Shown here: positions 42,201 through 57,200 of the stretch, one piece after another
Position numbering within the stretch: the first letter of the stretch is position 1
How the letters are laid out: every line of letters begins with the position of its first letter
Source of the DNA: Mantamonas sphyraenae
Lineage: Eukaryota > CRuMs > Mantamonadidae
Length of the DNA: 64,000 nucleotides
Direction: 5' to 3'
NCBI GenBank assembly: GCA_026936335.1
Contig: JAPMXV010000027.1
Coordinates: 124,001-188,000 of the forward strand
The notes under the pieces: generated by a model
Told to the model about the DNA's origin: nothing
What the model saw: only the letters and a program-made list of their open reading frames with translations
Databases searched by the model: none
Translations under genes and position numbers: made by a program

Positions 42201-45200
42201 CGGTGCCACTGGTCTGGGCGGACCTCTGTCGTCCACGCAGACCATCAACCTGAACGTCGTCCCGGTCAACGACGCGCCCGTACTGACTGTGCCCGTGGGC
42301 TCGATCACCTCTGAGGATGTGATCGGTTTCTTCAACGGCATGAGCGTCAGCGACGTGGACGTTGCGAATGCGATTGTCAGCGTCAACATCACTGCAACGC
42401 TGGGCCTGGTGATGACCGGTGGCACGACCACGGGACTCACGTACACCGTAGGCAACGGCGCCTCATTCTTCCCCGAGCTGCGCTTCTACGGCACCCTGAC
42501 CCAAATCAACGCTGGCATCTCCACCATGCGCTACCTGCCGCTGGCCGACCGCAACGGCGACGACTTTGTGCAGGTGAGCGTGTCTGATGGCGGTGCCACG
42601 GGTCTGGGAGGCGCACTGTTCGACCAGGCCGTGTGGGTGGTCAACGTCACTGCCGTGAACGACGCACCCGTGTGGTCTCTGCCTACAGGTGGCACACCCG
42701 TTGTCCTCGAGGAGAACGACTTGATCATCACGGGCGTCGACGTGAACGACGTCGATGTCAAAGACCGTGTCATGGCGTTCAACATCAGCAGCGGCATTGG
42801 TCTCATTACGCTGAATAGCACTGCAGGGTTGACGTTTGAGAGCGGAGACGGCGTGGCAGACGCGTACATGCGCTTCTACAGCACCCTGACGGCTGCTCGC
42901 AACGCAGTGCAGCAGCTTGTGTACCGCTCGCAACCGAACCTGCACGGAAACGACGTGCTTGTGTTCACTGCCGACGACCAGGGAGCACTGGGCGCAGGCG
43001 GTGCGCTGATCCACAATGTCACGTACAATGTGTTTGTGACATCCGTGAATGACGCCCCGGAGGTGATCCTGCCCAGCCAGGGTACGGTGGCCGAAGAAGC
43101 GGATCTCAGCATTGCCGGTGTCAGCCTGACTGATGTCGACGTGGGTGCCTCTACGTTGTATGTCAACATGAGTGTGGGAAGCGGTGTGTTGTCGCTGGCG
43201 ACCACCACAGGTCTCACCTTTACGCTGAACTTGGGTGTGCCCATCGGCGACGGCGTCCAGGACCGAGTGATGGACTTTTCGGGCACCCTGACTGCCATCA
43301 ACGCAGCCCTGGCCACAGTTGTGTACACGGGAAACCAGCACTACTTTGGCACCGACTTTTTGTACATCGGTGTGCGTGACGGCGGAGCCAGCGGCGCAGG
43401 AGGCGAATTGAGCGGGAGCAACACCATGACCATTACCGTCGTGGGTGTCAACGATGCTCCTGTGGTCATTGCCCCAAGTACGGCCACGGCAACCGAGGAT
43501 GTCGACCTGGTCGTTGCAGGTGTGGCCGTGAGCGATGTCGATGTGGCCAACAACCTGCTTGGCGTCAATTTGACAGTGACTGCAGGCACGTTGACCCTGA
43601 GTGGCACCTCGGGCCTCACCTTTGTGCAAGGCGACGGCACGGCCGACGCAGACATGATCCTGCGCGGCACAATCACCGACGTCAATGCTGCACTGAACAA
43701 TTTGGTGTACCGCACAAACCTGCACAGCGTGGCTGCCGACACCCTGTCCATCGGCGTCGAAGACTTTGGCTCGTTTGGCACGGGTGGCCCGCTGAGCGGA
43801 AGCGGAAGTGTTGCGATCGCCGTGACGGCGGTCAACGACGCACCGTACTTCACTGTGCCCAGCGCACAGTCTGTCAACGAAGACACCGACTTGACCCTCG
43901 TGGGAGTCAGCGTGTCTGATGTCGATGTGAACGCAGCCACACTGAACGTCAACATGAGCGTGAGTCTTGGTCAGCTGTGGCTGAGCACAACCGCAGGTCT
44001 GACCTTTTCCACGGGCTCCGGCTCTGCAGACGCCAGCATACATGGCACTGGCAGCGTTACATCGTGGCAGAATGCACTGACCAACATGGTGTACCGCGGC
44101 AACGCGCATGTGTATGGCACCGACACGCTGCATCTCGGAGTGCGCGACAATGCAGCCAGCGGCGTGGGCGGCGAACTCAGCGGCGCGTCGGCACTTACCA
44201 TCACCGTAGTGTCGATCAACGATGCGCCTGTGGTGAGCACACCAGGGACAGCCTCTGTGATGGAGGACATCCCTGCTGCCATCAGCGGTGTGTCTGTGAG
44301 CGACGTGGACGTGTACGCCGCTCCGTTGCTGGTCAACGTGAGCACCTCGCATGGATTGATCACCTTGGCGACCACCGAGGGTCTGACCATGCTGCAGGGC
44401 GACGGTACGCAGGACGCCACAGTCCGTTTCAACGCAGCCAACCTGACGCGTGTCAACAACGCTCTGGCCGGCTTGGTGTACGTGAACCAGCCTGACTACA
44501 ATGGAGGAGACATCATGACCATCACCGTGGAGGATCTGGGCCAGAGCGGAGTGGGCGGCAGCCTAGTCGGCGTGTGGCACCGTGACAATCACCGTCCAAG
44601 CGGCCAACGACGCGCCTGTTGTCAGCGGCCCCACATGGGCAGCTGTCAATGAGGACACCGACTTGACCATCTCTGGATTCAGTGTCACCGATGTGGACGC
44701 TGCAGGTGACAATCTGTGGCTGAACATCTCTGCGGGCGCCGGTGCGGTGTCCCTCCCTGTCACTGCCGGCCTGTCCTTCCGTGTGGGTGACGGTGCTGCA
44801 GACAGCTACATGGAAGCACAGGGCACGCTGACGGCCATCAACGCAGCCCTTGCGACCGTGGTGTACCGTGCAAACAGCAACTACGACGGCTCCGACAAGT
44901 TGCAGGTTCTGGTGGACGACCAAGGCCACAACGGCCTGGGCGGAGCCAAGTTTGGCAACAGAAGCACCCTTGTGCAGATGACAGCCATCAACGATGCGCC
45001 CTACCTGCCGGTCCTGGCCACAAAGGTGACCAACGAAGACACAAACCTGACCATCAGTGATCTGGCCATTTCCGACGTGGACATCCGCAGCAACGCCATC
45101 ACCGTCAACATGACCGTGATGTACGGTCGCATCAGTTTGGCCAGCACAGCGGGCATCACGTTTACGCTTGGCTCGGGCAGCGGTGACCGCTTGGTTCAGT

Positions 45201-48200
45201 TCCAGGGCACTCTCACGGACGCCAACACGGCTCTGAACGGCATGATTTACACGCCAGACACCAACTTTTACGGCAGCGACACTCTGTTGGCGTGGGCGAG
45301 CGACAGTGGATTCGTGGGTTCCGGCGGTGAGCTCCTGGGCAACTCGAGCATTCCCATCACGGTCACAAGCCTGAACGATGCCCCAGAGGTGGATGCACCG
45401 GCCTCGTTGTCCGCCTCAGAAGACATCGAGTACACCATGACCAGCGTCTCTGTCACTGACGTCGACGTTGCGTCCAGCCCGCTGAGCGTAACCATGGGCG
45501 TCACGCAGGGTGTCCTCACGCTGAACGGCACGGCTGGCCTCACATTTACGCTGGGCGATGGCTCTGCCGATGCGACCATGCGATTTTCGGGTACGCTGAC
45601 AAACGTCAACGCAGCTCTCCAGGGCGCAGTATATGCGTCGACCCCCGAGTGGAATGGCGTCGACACGCTCAATCTGCAGGTGAATGACCAAGGCGCAACT
45701 GGCGCTGGTGGAGCACAGTCGGCTACCGTGAACATTCCCATCAACGTGGCCTCCATCAACGATGGCCCGGCCATCGACATTGGCGCAAACCAAACGATTG
45801 CCGAGGACACAGCAGCCACCATCACTGGATACACAGTATCCGACTCTGATCTTGGGCACAAAGTCCATGTACATTCGTCTGTCCACGACGAATGGTGTGA
45901 TCACGCTGAAGCAAACCACTGGTCTCGTGTTTGACACCGGCAGTGACGGCACACGCGATGCCACGCAGATTTTCACCGGTTCTCTCACCAATGTGCGCAA
46001 TGCAATTTCGCAAATTGTGTATGAACCCAACGCAGACTACTATGGCGTGGACGCAATCCGCGGAGAGACCAACGATTTCGGCTTCACCGGTGCAGGAGGT
46101 GCCCAGGGCGATCTCAAGTACCTGTATGTGACGGTGACCCCTGTGAACGACCCGCCCAGTTGGAACGTCCCACCACACGCACGCTCGATGAGGACACCGA
46201 ATTGACTGTGGGTGGCGGCGTGATCAACATTGCGGATGTCGACGGAAGCGGCGGAGACATTGAGACTCGTGTCACCGTCGATCAAGGACGCGTGGCGTTG
46301 GCCAACACCAATGGTTTGACATTTACCACGGGAACGGGTGCGTATGACACACAGATGATTTTTACGGGCACGTTGGACGCGACAAACCAAGGTCTGTACT
46401 TTTTCATCTACCGTCCGGATCAGGACTTTGCTGGCACCGCTACGGTGACGCTGTGGACGGATGACCGTGGAAATGTGGGCACCGGCCCGTCGTACCAACG
46501 CCAGACAACGCTGCAGTTTGTGGTGAATCCGCTCAATGACGAACCGCGTCTGCTCAACCCCATTGTGGGCACACAGACAGTGAGTGAGGACACCGACCTC
46601 ACCCTCACAGGCATTGGAGTCACAGACAACGACGTCACGACCCAGATGGTGGAGATCTCCTTGTCCGCTTCGTACGGTACGCTGACGCTGCCCACGACCA
46701 CTGGCTTTGTCTTTGGCGTGGGTGACGGTATCGCAGACGCCACGATGAAGTTTAACACGACCATGGCCAACTTCAACAGCAGCATGAGTGGCTCTGGCAT
46801 CGTGTACCGCGGCAACGCTCACTATTTTGGAAGCGATGTGATTTCACTCAATGTCAGCGACAATGGTATCAGCGGACTGCCTGGTGCCCGTACGGACAGC
46901 TCAACTATTGTTGTTTCTGTGGTCAGTATCAATGACGCTCCTTTGGTCACCGTGCCTGCAGCACAGGCTGTGAACGAAGACACGGATCTGACACTGAGCG
47001 CCGCCACGGCCATTTCGGTGAGCGACGTCGACGTGGGCGGCGCCAACGTGTACATGGAGCTCAATGTGACGCAAGGTGCCATCACATTCGTGAGTACCAC
47101 TGGAATCACTTTTGACAATGCATGCACAGGCACTGCCTGCGCCGTGGCCAAGCTGCACGCAGACCTGACTGCCCTCAACGCAGCCCTGGCGACCATTGTG
47201 TACCGCCCGGGAAGCCACTACAACGGTGCGGATACGCTGGGCGTGTATGCACACGACAACGGCGTGCAGGGTACTGGCGGCCAGCTTCAAGACTACAAGA
47301 CCGTGGCACTTACCGTCAACGCAGTCAACGACGCGCCGACCATCACTGCACCTGGATTGCAGGTGGTCACTGAAGACGAAAAGCGCTCACTGACCGGCCT
47401 CATTTCTGTTTCCGACGTGGACGTATTTGCAAACAACCTGCGCCTGAACCTGAGTGTGGCCAACGGCCAGCTGAGCCTCGACTCTGCTGTCGCCGGCTTG
47501 ACTGTGGTCCAAGGCAACGTGTCTGCAGATACCGACTTGCGTCTGCTTGGTACACTCACTGTGCTGAACAACGCCCTCAATGTGCTTTCGTACACACCGG
47601 GCCTGAATTTTGAGGGTGTCGACCAGCTGTCCATGGTAATCGACGACAACGGCTACACCGGCAGCGGAGGAGTGCTATCCACCTCTGTTCAAATGGCGCT
47701 TGGAGTCAATGGTGCAAACGATGCTCCGGTGGTCAATCTGCCTGCCACGCAGAGTGTGGCTGAGGACGTGGATCTGACCATCAGCGGCATCTCCATTGCC
47801 GACTCGGACATCGGTGCAAACCAAGGCCGCGTCCGATTGAACGTCAGCCATGGCGTACTCACCGTGGTTTCTACCTCGGGTCTGTCGTTCAACCTCGGTG
47901 ATGGATCTGCAGACACGGAAATGCAGTTCACCGGGACCATCACGCAGCTCAACCTGGCGCTGAGCTCAGTGATTTACCGCAACAACATCGACTACAACGG
48001 CGATGACACCATTCTCGTGGAGGCCAATGACCTGGGCAACACCGGCGTGGGTGGAGCCCTCACAGCTTCCCGCACGCTCACCGTCCAGGTGACGCCTGTG
48101 AACGACCGCCCTGCCATCACACCTGTGGGTGGAGTGAACGTGGACGAGGACACGGATCTGACGATCGTAGGTGTGCAAGTGACCGATATCGACGTCCTTG

Positions 48201-51200
48201 ACGGATCGATGGAGATGAACTTGACGGTGACGCATGGTGTGCTGACGAGCGTGAACGCAGGCGGCGTGACGTTTGTGTCTGGCACGAGCAACGGAGGACG
48301 CAGTCTGGTGCTGAACGGCACGGTGACGGCGCTGAACGCGGCCATCGGGCAGGTGGTGTACCACGGCGACCTGCACTTCTTTGGCAGCGACTCGCTCGAA
48401 CTGAGCGTGCGCGACAAGGGCAACACGGGAGCCGGCGGTGAGCAGACAGACAGCCAGAGTGTGGCGATCACTGTGAATGGTGTGAACGACGCGCTGGTGA
48501 TCACTCTGCCGAGTGCACAGAGTGTGGCTGAGGACACGGATCTGACGATTGGTGGCATCAGCGTGAGCGATGTGGACGTGGCCGGATTTGCGTTCCGAGT
48601 GAACGTGAGTGTGAGCGCAGGCAGCCTGTGGCTGGGCAGCACGACGGGTCTGACGTTTGGCAGTGGCGACGGAGTGAACGACACGTGGATTGTGTTTGAC
48701 GGGTCGATCACGGCTGTGAACGCAGCACTGTCGAACATGGTGTACCGTGGAGTGACACAGTACAACGGAGCAGACGGGCTTGTTGTGTGGGTGTCTGACC
48801 AGGGAGCAGTCGGCAGCGGTGGTGAGCAGGTGTCGAACAAGACACTTGTGATCAACGTGGTGGCTGTGAACGACGCACCTGTGCTGAGTGTGCCTGGGGC
48901 ACAGAGCACGGCCGAGGACACTGCGCTGACAGTGAGCGGCGTGAGTGTGGCGGACGTGGACGTTGCGGGCGGAGCGATGAACGTGAACGTGAGTGTGAGT
49001 GCTGGCCGAGTGTGGCTGGCGAGCACGAACGGCCTTGTGTTCAGTGCAGGCAACGGCAGCAGCGACGGACGGGTGGAGTTCAGCGGCAGCGTGACGGATG
49101 TGAACAACGCGCTGGCGACAGTTGTGTACATGCCGGACAGTGCGTTCAACGGAGTGGACAGCATTGTGGTGAGCGTGAACGACGGTGGCAACACGGGCAG
49201 TGGCGGAGTGCTTGGAGACAGTGGCAGCATTGTTGTGACTGTGTCGAGCGTGAACGACGCGCCTGTGCTGAGTGTGCCGAGTGGACAGAGCGGCGTTGAG
49301 GACACGGATCTGACGATTGGTGGCATCAGCGTGAGCGATGTGGATGCCGCAGCTGGACTTGTGGGCGTCAAGGTGGCCGCTGCACAGGGTACAGTGAGTC
49401 TGGGATCGCTGTCTGGAGTTGTGTTCAACGCTGGAGACGGCGTGCGTGACGCATTCATCGATTTCAACGCCACGTTGACAAACGCCAACGCCGCGCTTAA
49501 CAACCTGGTGTATCTGGGAAGCCAGCATCTTGTGGGTGACGACGTGATCGCCATCAACGTGACCGATTACGGAAACAGTGGCGTTGGAGGTGCACTGAGC
49601 GACAGCGCAAGCTTCGTCGTCACCCTCAGCGCAGTCAACGACGCACCAACCGTCATTTTGCCCAGCTCCCCGTCGGGCAACGAGGATTCAAACATTGCTG
49701 TCGCCGGCATCAGCGTGAGCGATGTGGATGTGGCAGACAACCTCCTGGCGGTCAACCTGACTGCCGGTTCAGGCACCCTCAGTCTTGTCACTTTCGACGG
49801 CATCTCGCTTACTGGAGCCAGCACCGGTACAAATGACGCCGTTCTTGCCTTTGCGGGCAACATCACTTCGGTGAACAACGCTCTGGCGAACATCCTGTAC
49901 CGTGGGGACGCCAACTTTAATGGCGTCGACCAAATTGTGGTTGGCGTGGAAGACGGTGGCGCTGTTGGCACAGGTGGCTCTCTCTACGCACAGGCATCGT
50001 TGGCCATCACCGTCAACGGAGTCAACGATGCCCCGACACTGCAGGTGCCTGCGACGCAAAGTGTCCTCGAGGGCACGACCGTCACCATGGCCGGACTGAC
50101 GTTGTCGGACATCGACGCCGCCAGTGGAACCATGGAATTGCAGCTGCAGGTGACGAGTGGTCTTCTCACGCTGAATGGTGCCACGACTGGACTGACTTTT
50201 GTCACGGGCGGGCCGTCTCTGAATGCTCTCATGGTTTTCCGAGGCACGCTCTCTCAGCTGAACACGTCGGTGAGCAGTCTGGTGTACGAGCCTGCGCAGT
50301 ATTTCAATGGTCAGGACACCGTCAGCGTCTTGTTGTCGGACCTCGGCTTCACGGGCATTGGCGGCACTCTGTCCACGCAAGGGTCGTTCAACATCACTGT
50401 GACCCCGTACAACAACGCACCGACCATCGCTGTGCCCGGGGCGCAGAGCACCGAAGAGGACACCCTTGTCAACATCGTGGGTGTCAGCGTCTCCGATATT
50501 GATGCAGGTGCCACTCCGGTCAGTGTCAACGCTAGCGCCGCAAACGGTGTCATTGTGCTCGCCTCTACAACAGGCATCACATTCACCACGGGCGACAACT
50601 CAGGAGTTGCACTCATGCGATTCACCGGCACGTTGACGGATGTGAACACGGCTCTTGCCACTCTGGCGTACACTCCCAACAACAACTACTTTGGTACAGA
50701 CACCATCTCTGTGGGCGTGAACGACAACGGAGGCACAGGTGAAGGCGGGCCGGCAAGCTCTGCCAGCTCGTTCACCGTGCTCGTCAATGCAGTCAACGAC
50801 AACATGAACATAACGGTTCTGGGTGCACAAACAGTCAACGAAGACACTGATCTGACTCTGTTTGGCATCACCCTGACGGACCAGGACGTGGGCACGAACG
50901 AGATCCTGGTCAATTTGACCACGAACATCGGCACCCTTACTTTGTCCAACACAACCGGGTTGACGTTTCTATCTCGGCAACGGGACGGCAGACTCCAACA
51001 TGCAGCTCTTGGGCTCGCTGGCCATCATCAACGACGCCCTGCACGGAGCCGTGTACCGCAGTTTGCTCAACCAGAACGGCGCAGACACACTGGACATTTG
51101 GGTGTCCGACCGTGGCTTTGGCAGCGCGAATGGCACTGTGACCATCAGCCAGAAAGCGCAGATCATCAACGTGGCCCCGGTGAACGACGCACCTGTGCTC

Positions 51201-54200
51201 ACACCCAGCCCTGCCTCGGTTTCCGTCGATGAAGACAGTCAGCTTACCCTGTCTGGCATTTCCGTCGCAGACGTCGACGTGGCCGCGTCCTCTCTTTTCT
51301 TCAACTTCACTGTGTCCAGGGGCTCACTTTCGCTGGGAAGTACGACCGGTTTGTTGTTCACCCTTGGCGCCGGATCAGGTGACAAGGCCATGCACTTCAC
51401 CGCCACCACAACCCAGTTTGCAAGTGCCATCGCCGCAGCTGGCCTCGTGTACCAACCGGACCCGAACTACAATGGAGTGGATGTCCTCCACCTCCTCGTG
51501 TCCGACCAGGGCGCAACAGGCTCCGGTGGCGCTCTCACGGATACCGCTACAACCGTTATCACAGTCAATGCGGTCAACGACGGACCGACCGTCGTCGTGC
51601 CGAGCTCCCAGAGCGCTGTGGAGGATGTTCAGTTGACCATTGCTGGCATTTCAGTGTCGGACATTGATGCAGGCGCATCGCTGGTGACCGTCAACGCGAG
51701 TGTCTCCAACGGACAGATCTGGCTTCGAAACACGACTTCCTTGATCTTTGCGCTTGGCAGCGGATCTGCAGATGTGGATGTGCGCTTCCGTGGTACGCTC
51801 ACCGCCGTCAACGAGGCCTTGAGTAGCGTGGTCTACCTGGCACAGTCTCACTACAACGGAGCGGACACCCTCGTGATCAACGTCGATGACAACGGCAACA
51901 GTGGCTCCGGTGGGTTGCTTACAGCATCCGCCTCCGTTCCGCTTTCCGTCGCTGCAGTCAACGACGCCCCGGTGTTGACGGTGCCTGCTGCCCAGAGCAC
52001 GAATGAGGACGCAGCGCCCCTGGTGATCTCGGGTATCAGCGTCACCGACGTGGATGCGGGAGCAAACGCGATGCAGTTCAACATGTCCGTGTCCAGCGGC
52101 ACCATCACGATTCCTACAACCGCAGGGCTCACCTTCGTTGTCGGTGACGGTGTCAACGACCGATTTGTCTCGTTTACGACCTCAATGACCAACTTCAACA
52201 CCAGCATGACCACGGGAGGCGTCGCGTACTCGGGCGACCTGAACTTTGAGGGAACGGACACCTTGCTTGTAGTCGTCAGCGATCTCGGCAACACCGGCGG
52301 CGTCGCTCTGACAAACACAGGCTCTGTCACCATCACGGTCAATGCTGTGAACGACGCCCCACTCATTACTGTGCCTGGCGCCCAGGTGGTAAACGAAGAG
52401 TCCGACCTGCTGGTGTCAGGCATCAGCGTTGCAGACGTCGATGTGGCAACCGGCTCCATGTCCTTCAACGCCAGCGTGTCCAACGGTATCATCCGCCTCG
52501 GGTCATCGGTGCCCTCTCTGACCTCGATCAGTGGCAACAACTCTGCGTCGTTGTCGTTCACCGGCTCGCTCACGGCGCTGAACAACGCCCTGGCCACGCT
52601 TGTGTATCGTGGCAGTGTGAACTTCCAGGGCGTGGACACGCTGCTCTTGGGTGTGCGAGACAACGGCAACACGGGAAGCGGCGGTGAGCTCAGTCACGCT
52701 GCCTCTGTTTCTATCACCGTGGCGGAAGTTAATGACCCGCCCGTTCTCACAGCACCCTCGAGTGCAACTGCCAACGAAGATGTTGACGTGACCATTGGTG
52801 GTGTGTCTGTTGCAGACCCGGATGTCGGTGGTGGCCTCATGTCCTTCAACATCAGCGTGAGCAATGGCGTGCTCACGCTGCCGAACCGAAACAGTGGTGA
52901 AGTTTTCGTTGTTGGCGACGGCGTTCAAGATGGAACCATCCACCTGCTGGGCAACGTGACCACAATCAACGCGGTGTCCAGCGCCATTGTCTACCGCGCC
53001 AATGAGAACTACAACGGACCGGATACCCTCAGCGTGTTTGTCAGCGATCGTGGACACTCCGGCTCTGGTGGAGCTCTTTCGGATTCCGCGAACGTGGCGA
53101 TCACGGTTGTGGCCGTGAACGACGGCCCTGTGCTGAGTGTTGTGTCTGCACAGAGTGTGGCTGAGGACGTGGATCTGACGATCAACGGCATCAGCGTGAC
53201 GGACGTGGACGTTGCAGGCAACGCATTCCAGGCGAACGTGAGCGTGAGCCAGGGTGTGGTGACCGCAGTGACGACGACGGGCCTGACATTCAGTGTTGGC
53301 GACGGTGCGTCGGACGCGACGATGAGCTTCACGGGCACGCTGACCCAGGTGCAGACTGCACTGGGTGTGCTGGTGTACCGCGGGGCACAGGATTACAACG
53401 GCGCAGACACGCTTGTGGTGCGCGTGAGTGACCTGGGCAACGTGGGTGTGGGTGGAGAGTTGACAGACAGCGGCAGCGTGGGCATCACGGTGACGCAGGT
53501 GAACGACCGCCCTGCCATCACACCTGTGGGTGGAGTGAACGTGGACGAGGACACGGATCTGACGATTGCAGGCATCACTGTGACGGACATTGACGTGGGC
53601 GGAGAGTCCATGGAGATGAACTTGACGGTGACGCATGGTGTGCTGACAAGCGTGAACGCAGGTGGCGTGACGTTTGTGTCTGGCACGAGCAACGGAGGAC
53701 GCAGTCTGGTGCTGAACGGCACGGTGACGGCCCTGAACGCGGCCATTGGGCAAGTGGTGTACCACGGCGACCTGCACTTCTTTGGCAGCGACTCGCTCGA
53801 ACTGAGCGTGCGCGACAAGGGCAACACGGGAGCCGGCGGTGAGCAGACAGACAGCCAGAGTGTGGCGATCACTGTGAATGGTGTGAACGATGCGCTGGTG
53901 ATCACTCTGCCGAGTGCACAGAGTGTGGCTGAGGACACGGATCTGACGATTGGCGGCATCAGCGTGAGCGATGTGGACGTGGCCGGATTTGCGTTCCGAG
54001 TGAACGTGAGTGTGAGCGCAGGCAGCCTGTGGCTGGGCAGCACGACGGGTCTGACGTTTGGCAGTGGCGACGGAGTGAACGACACGTGGATTGTGTTTGA
54101 CGGGTCGATCACGGCTGTGAACGCAGCACTGTCGAACATGGTGTACCGTGGAGTGACACAGTACAACGGAGCAGACGGGCTTGTTGTGTGGGTGTCTGAC

Positions 54201-57200
54201 CAGGGAGCAGTCGGGAGCGGTGGTGAGCAGGTGTCGAACAAGACGCTTGTGATCAACGTGGTGGCTGTGAACGATGCACCTGTGCTGAGTGTGCCTGGGG
54301 CACAGAGCACGGCCGAGGACACTGCGCTGACAGTGAGCGGCGTGAGTGTGGCGGACGTGGACGTTGCGGCGGAGCGATGAACGTGAACGTGAGTGTGAGT
54401 GCTGGCCGAGTGTGGCTGGCGAGCACGAACGGCCTTGTGTTCAGTGCAGGCAACGGCAGCAGCGACGGACGGGTGGAGTTCAGCGGCAGCGTGACGGATG
54501 TGAACAACGCGCTGGCGACTGTTGTGTACATGCCGGACAGTGCGTTCAACGGAGTGGACAGCATTGTGGTGAGCGTGAACGACGGTGGCAACACGGGCAG
54601 TGGCGGAGTGCTTGGAGACAGTGGCAGCATTGTTGTGACTGTGCTGAGCGTGAACGACGCGCCTGTGCTGAGTGTGCCGAGTGGACAGAGCGGCGTTGAG
54701 GACACGGATCTGACGATTGGTGGGATCAGCGTGAGCGATGTGGACATTGCGGGCAGTCTGCTGCTGGTGAACGTGAGCGCAAGCCAGGGTGTGGTGACAC
54801 TGGGCAGCATGAGCGGCGTGACGATTGTGGACGGAGCAGCATCGGGCACGAAGGATGTGCGCTTTGTTGCGACGCTGACAAACGCAAACGCGGCGCTGAA
54901 CAACATTGTGTACCGTGGAGACGCGGAGTACAATGGAGGAGACACGATCACGGTGACAGTGAACGACCAGGGCGCTAGTGGCACGGGCGGAGCACTGGGT
55001 GACACGCGCACGATTGGTGTGAGTGTGAGTGCGGTGAACGACGCGCCTGTGCTGACTGTGCCTGGACCGCTACAGGTGAGTGAGGACACTGGGCTCACTT
55101 TCAGCGGTATTTCCGTCTCAGATCTGGACGTTGGTTCTGGACTGCTGGAAGTTCGTTTGAATAGCAGCATCGGCGTCATGTGGCTGATCAACAATGGCGG
55201 ACTGGTGTTTACTTCCGAGTGCACAAACGGTCGCAATTGCAAGTACATGCGCTTTCAAGGTACATTGACGCAGGTATCTGCCGCTCTCAGTCCCATGTTC
55301 TACGAGGGAGATCCTCAAACATTCGGAGAGGAAGCACTCGTTCTACAAGTCTCCGATCTTGGAAACACTGGGTTTGGTGGAGAAAATGTGGTCAAAAGCG
55401 CCATCAACATCACGGTGGTGAATGTGAATGACCTTCCAGTGCCAATCGTTCCCAGCGTTTTCACTGCCTTTGAGGATACACAACTGAACATCTCGGGACT
55501 CTCGGTAACCGACATCGATTCGACGACCCAGTACATTAATATCACCGTGGAACATGGAACCATTCAACTCGTTCAAACACAAGGATTGGCAATTGTCGAA
55601 AACGTTAACGGAACGGAATCGATCAACGGAACGAATCAGATTCTCAAATTCTATGGAAGCATTACCTCCGTCAACAATGCCATCCACTCGTTCCTGTACA
55701 ACCCACCACCAGGGTACAGCGGCAGCGACCTCATTCTCTTCAACTTCCACGACCAACCAGGTGCTCGTGAAAACGTTGAAACAGAAAACATACAACTGCC
55801 CATCTACATTACCATCCTGGCAGTCAACAACGGCCCTGTGCTGAGTGTTGTGTCTGCACAGAGTGTGGCTGAGGACGTGGATCTAACGATCAACGGCATC
55901 AGCGTGACGGACGTGGACGTTGCAGGGAACGCATTGCAGGCGAACGTGAGCGTGAGCCAGGGTGTGGTGACCGCAGTGACGACGACGGGCCTGACATTCA
56001 GTGTTGGCGACGGTGCGTCGGACGCGACGATGAGCTTCACGGGCACGCTGACCCAGGTGCAGACGGCACTGGGTGTGCTGGTGTACCGCGGGGCACAGGA
56101 TTACAACGGCGCAGACACGCTTGTGGTGCGCGTGAGTGACCTGGGCAACGTGGGTGTGGGTGGAGAGTTGACAGACAGCGGCAGCGTGGGCATCACGGTG
56201 ACGCCTGTGAACGACCGCCCTGCCATCACACCTGTGGGTGGAGTGAACGTGGACGAGGACACGGATCTGACGATTGCAGGCATCACTGTGACGGACATTG
56301 ACGTGGGCGGAGAGTCGATGGAGATGAACTTGACGGTGACGCATGGTGTGTTGACGAGCGTGAACGCAGGCGGCGTGACGTTTGTGTCTGGCACGAGCAA
56401 CGGAGGACGCAGTCTGGTGCTGAACGGCACGGTGACGGGGCTGAATGCGGCCATTGGGCAAGTGGTGTACCACGGCGACCTGCACTTCTTTGGCAGCGAC
56501 TCGCTCGAACTGAGCGTGCGCGACAAGGGCAACACGGGAGCCGGCGGTGAGCAGACAGACAGCCAGAGTGTGGCGATCACTGTGAATGGTGTGAACGATG
56601 CGCTGGTGATCACTCTGCCGAGTGCACAGAGTGTGGCTGAGGACACGGATCTGACGATTGGCGGCATCAGCGTGAGCGATGTGGACGTGGCCGGATTTGC
56701 GTTCCGAGTGAACGTGAGTGTGAGCGCAGGCAGCCTGTGGCTGGGCAGCACGACGGGTCTGACGTTTGGCAGTGGCGACGGAGTGAACGACACGTGGATT
56801 GTGTTTGACGGGTCGATCACGGCTGTGAACGCAGCACTGTCGAACATGGTGTACCGTGGAGTGACACAGTACAACGGAGCAGACGGGCTTGTTGTGTGGG
56901 TGTCTGACCAGGGAGCAGTCGGGAGCGGTGGTGAGCAGGTGTCGAACAAGACGCTTGTGATCAACGTGGTGGCTGTGAACGACGCACCTGTGCTGAGTGT
57001 GCCTGGGGCACAGAGCACGGCCGAGGACACTGCGCTGACAGTGAGCGGCGTGAGTGTGGCGGACGTGGACGTTGCGGGCGGAGCGATGAACGTGAACGTG
57101 AGTGTGAGTGCTGGCCGAGTGTGGCTGGCGAGCACGAACGGCCTTGTGTTCAGTGCAGGCAACGGCAGCAGCGACGGACGGGTGGAGTTCAGTGGCAGCG

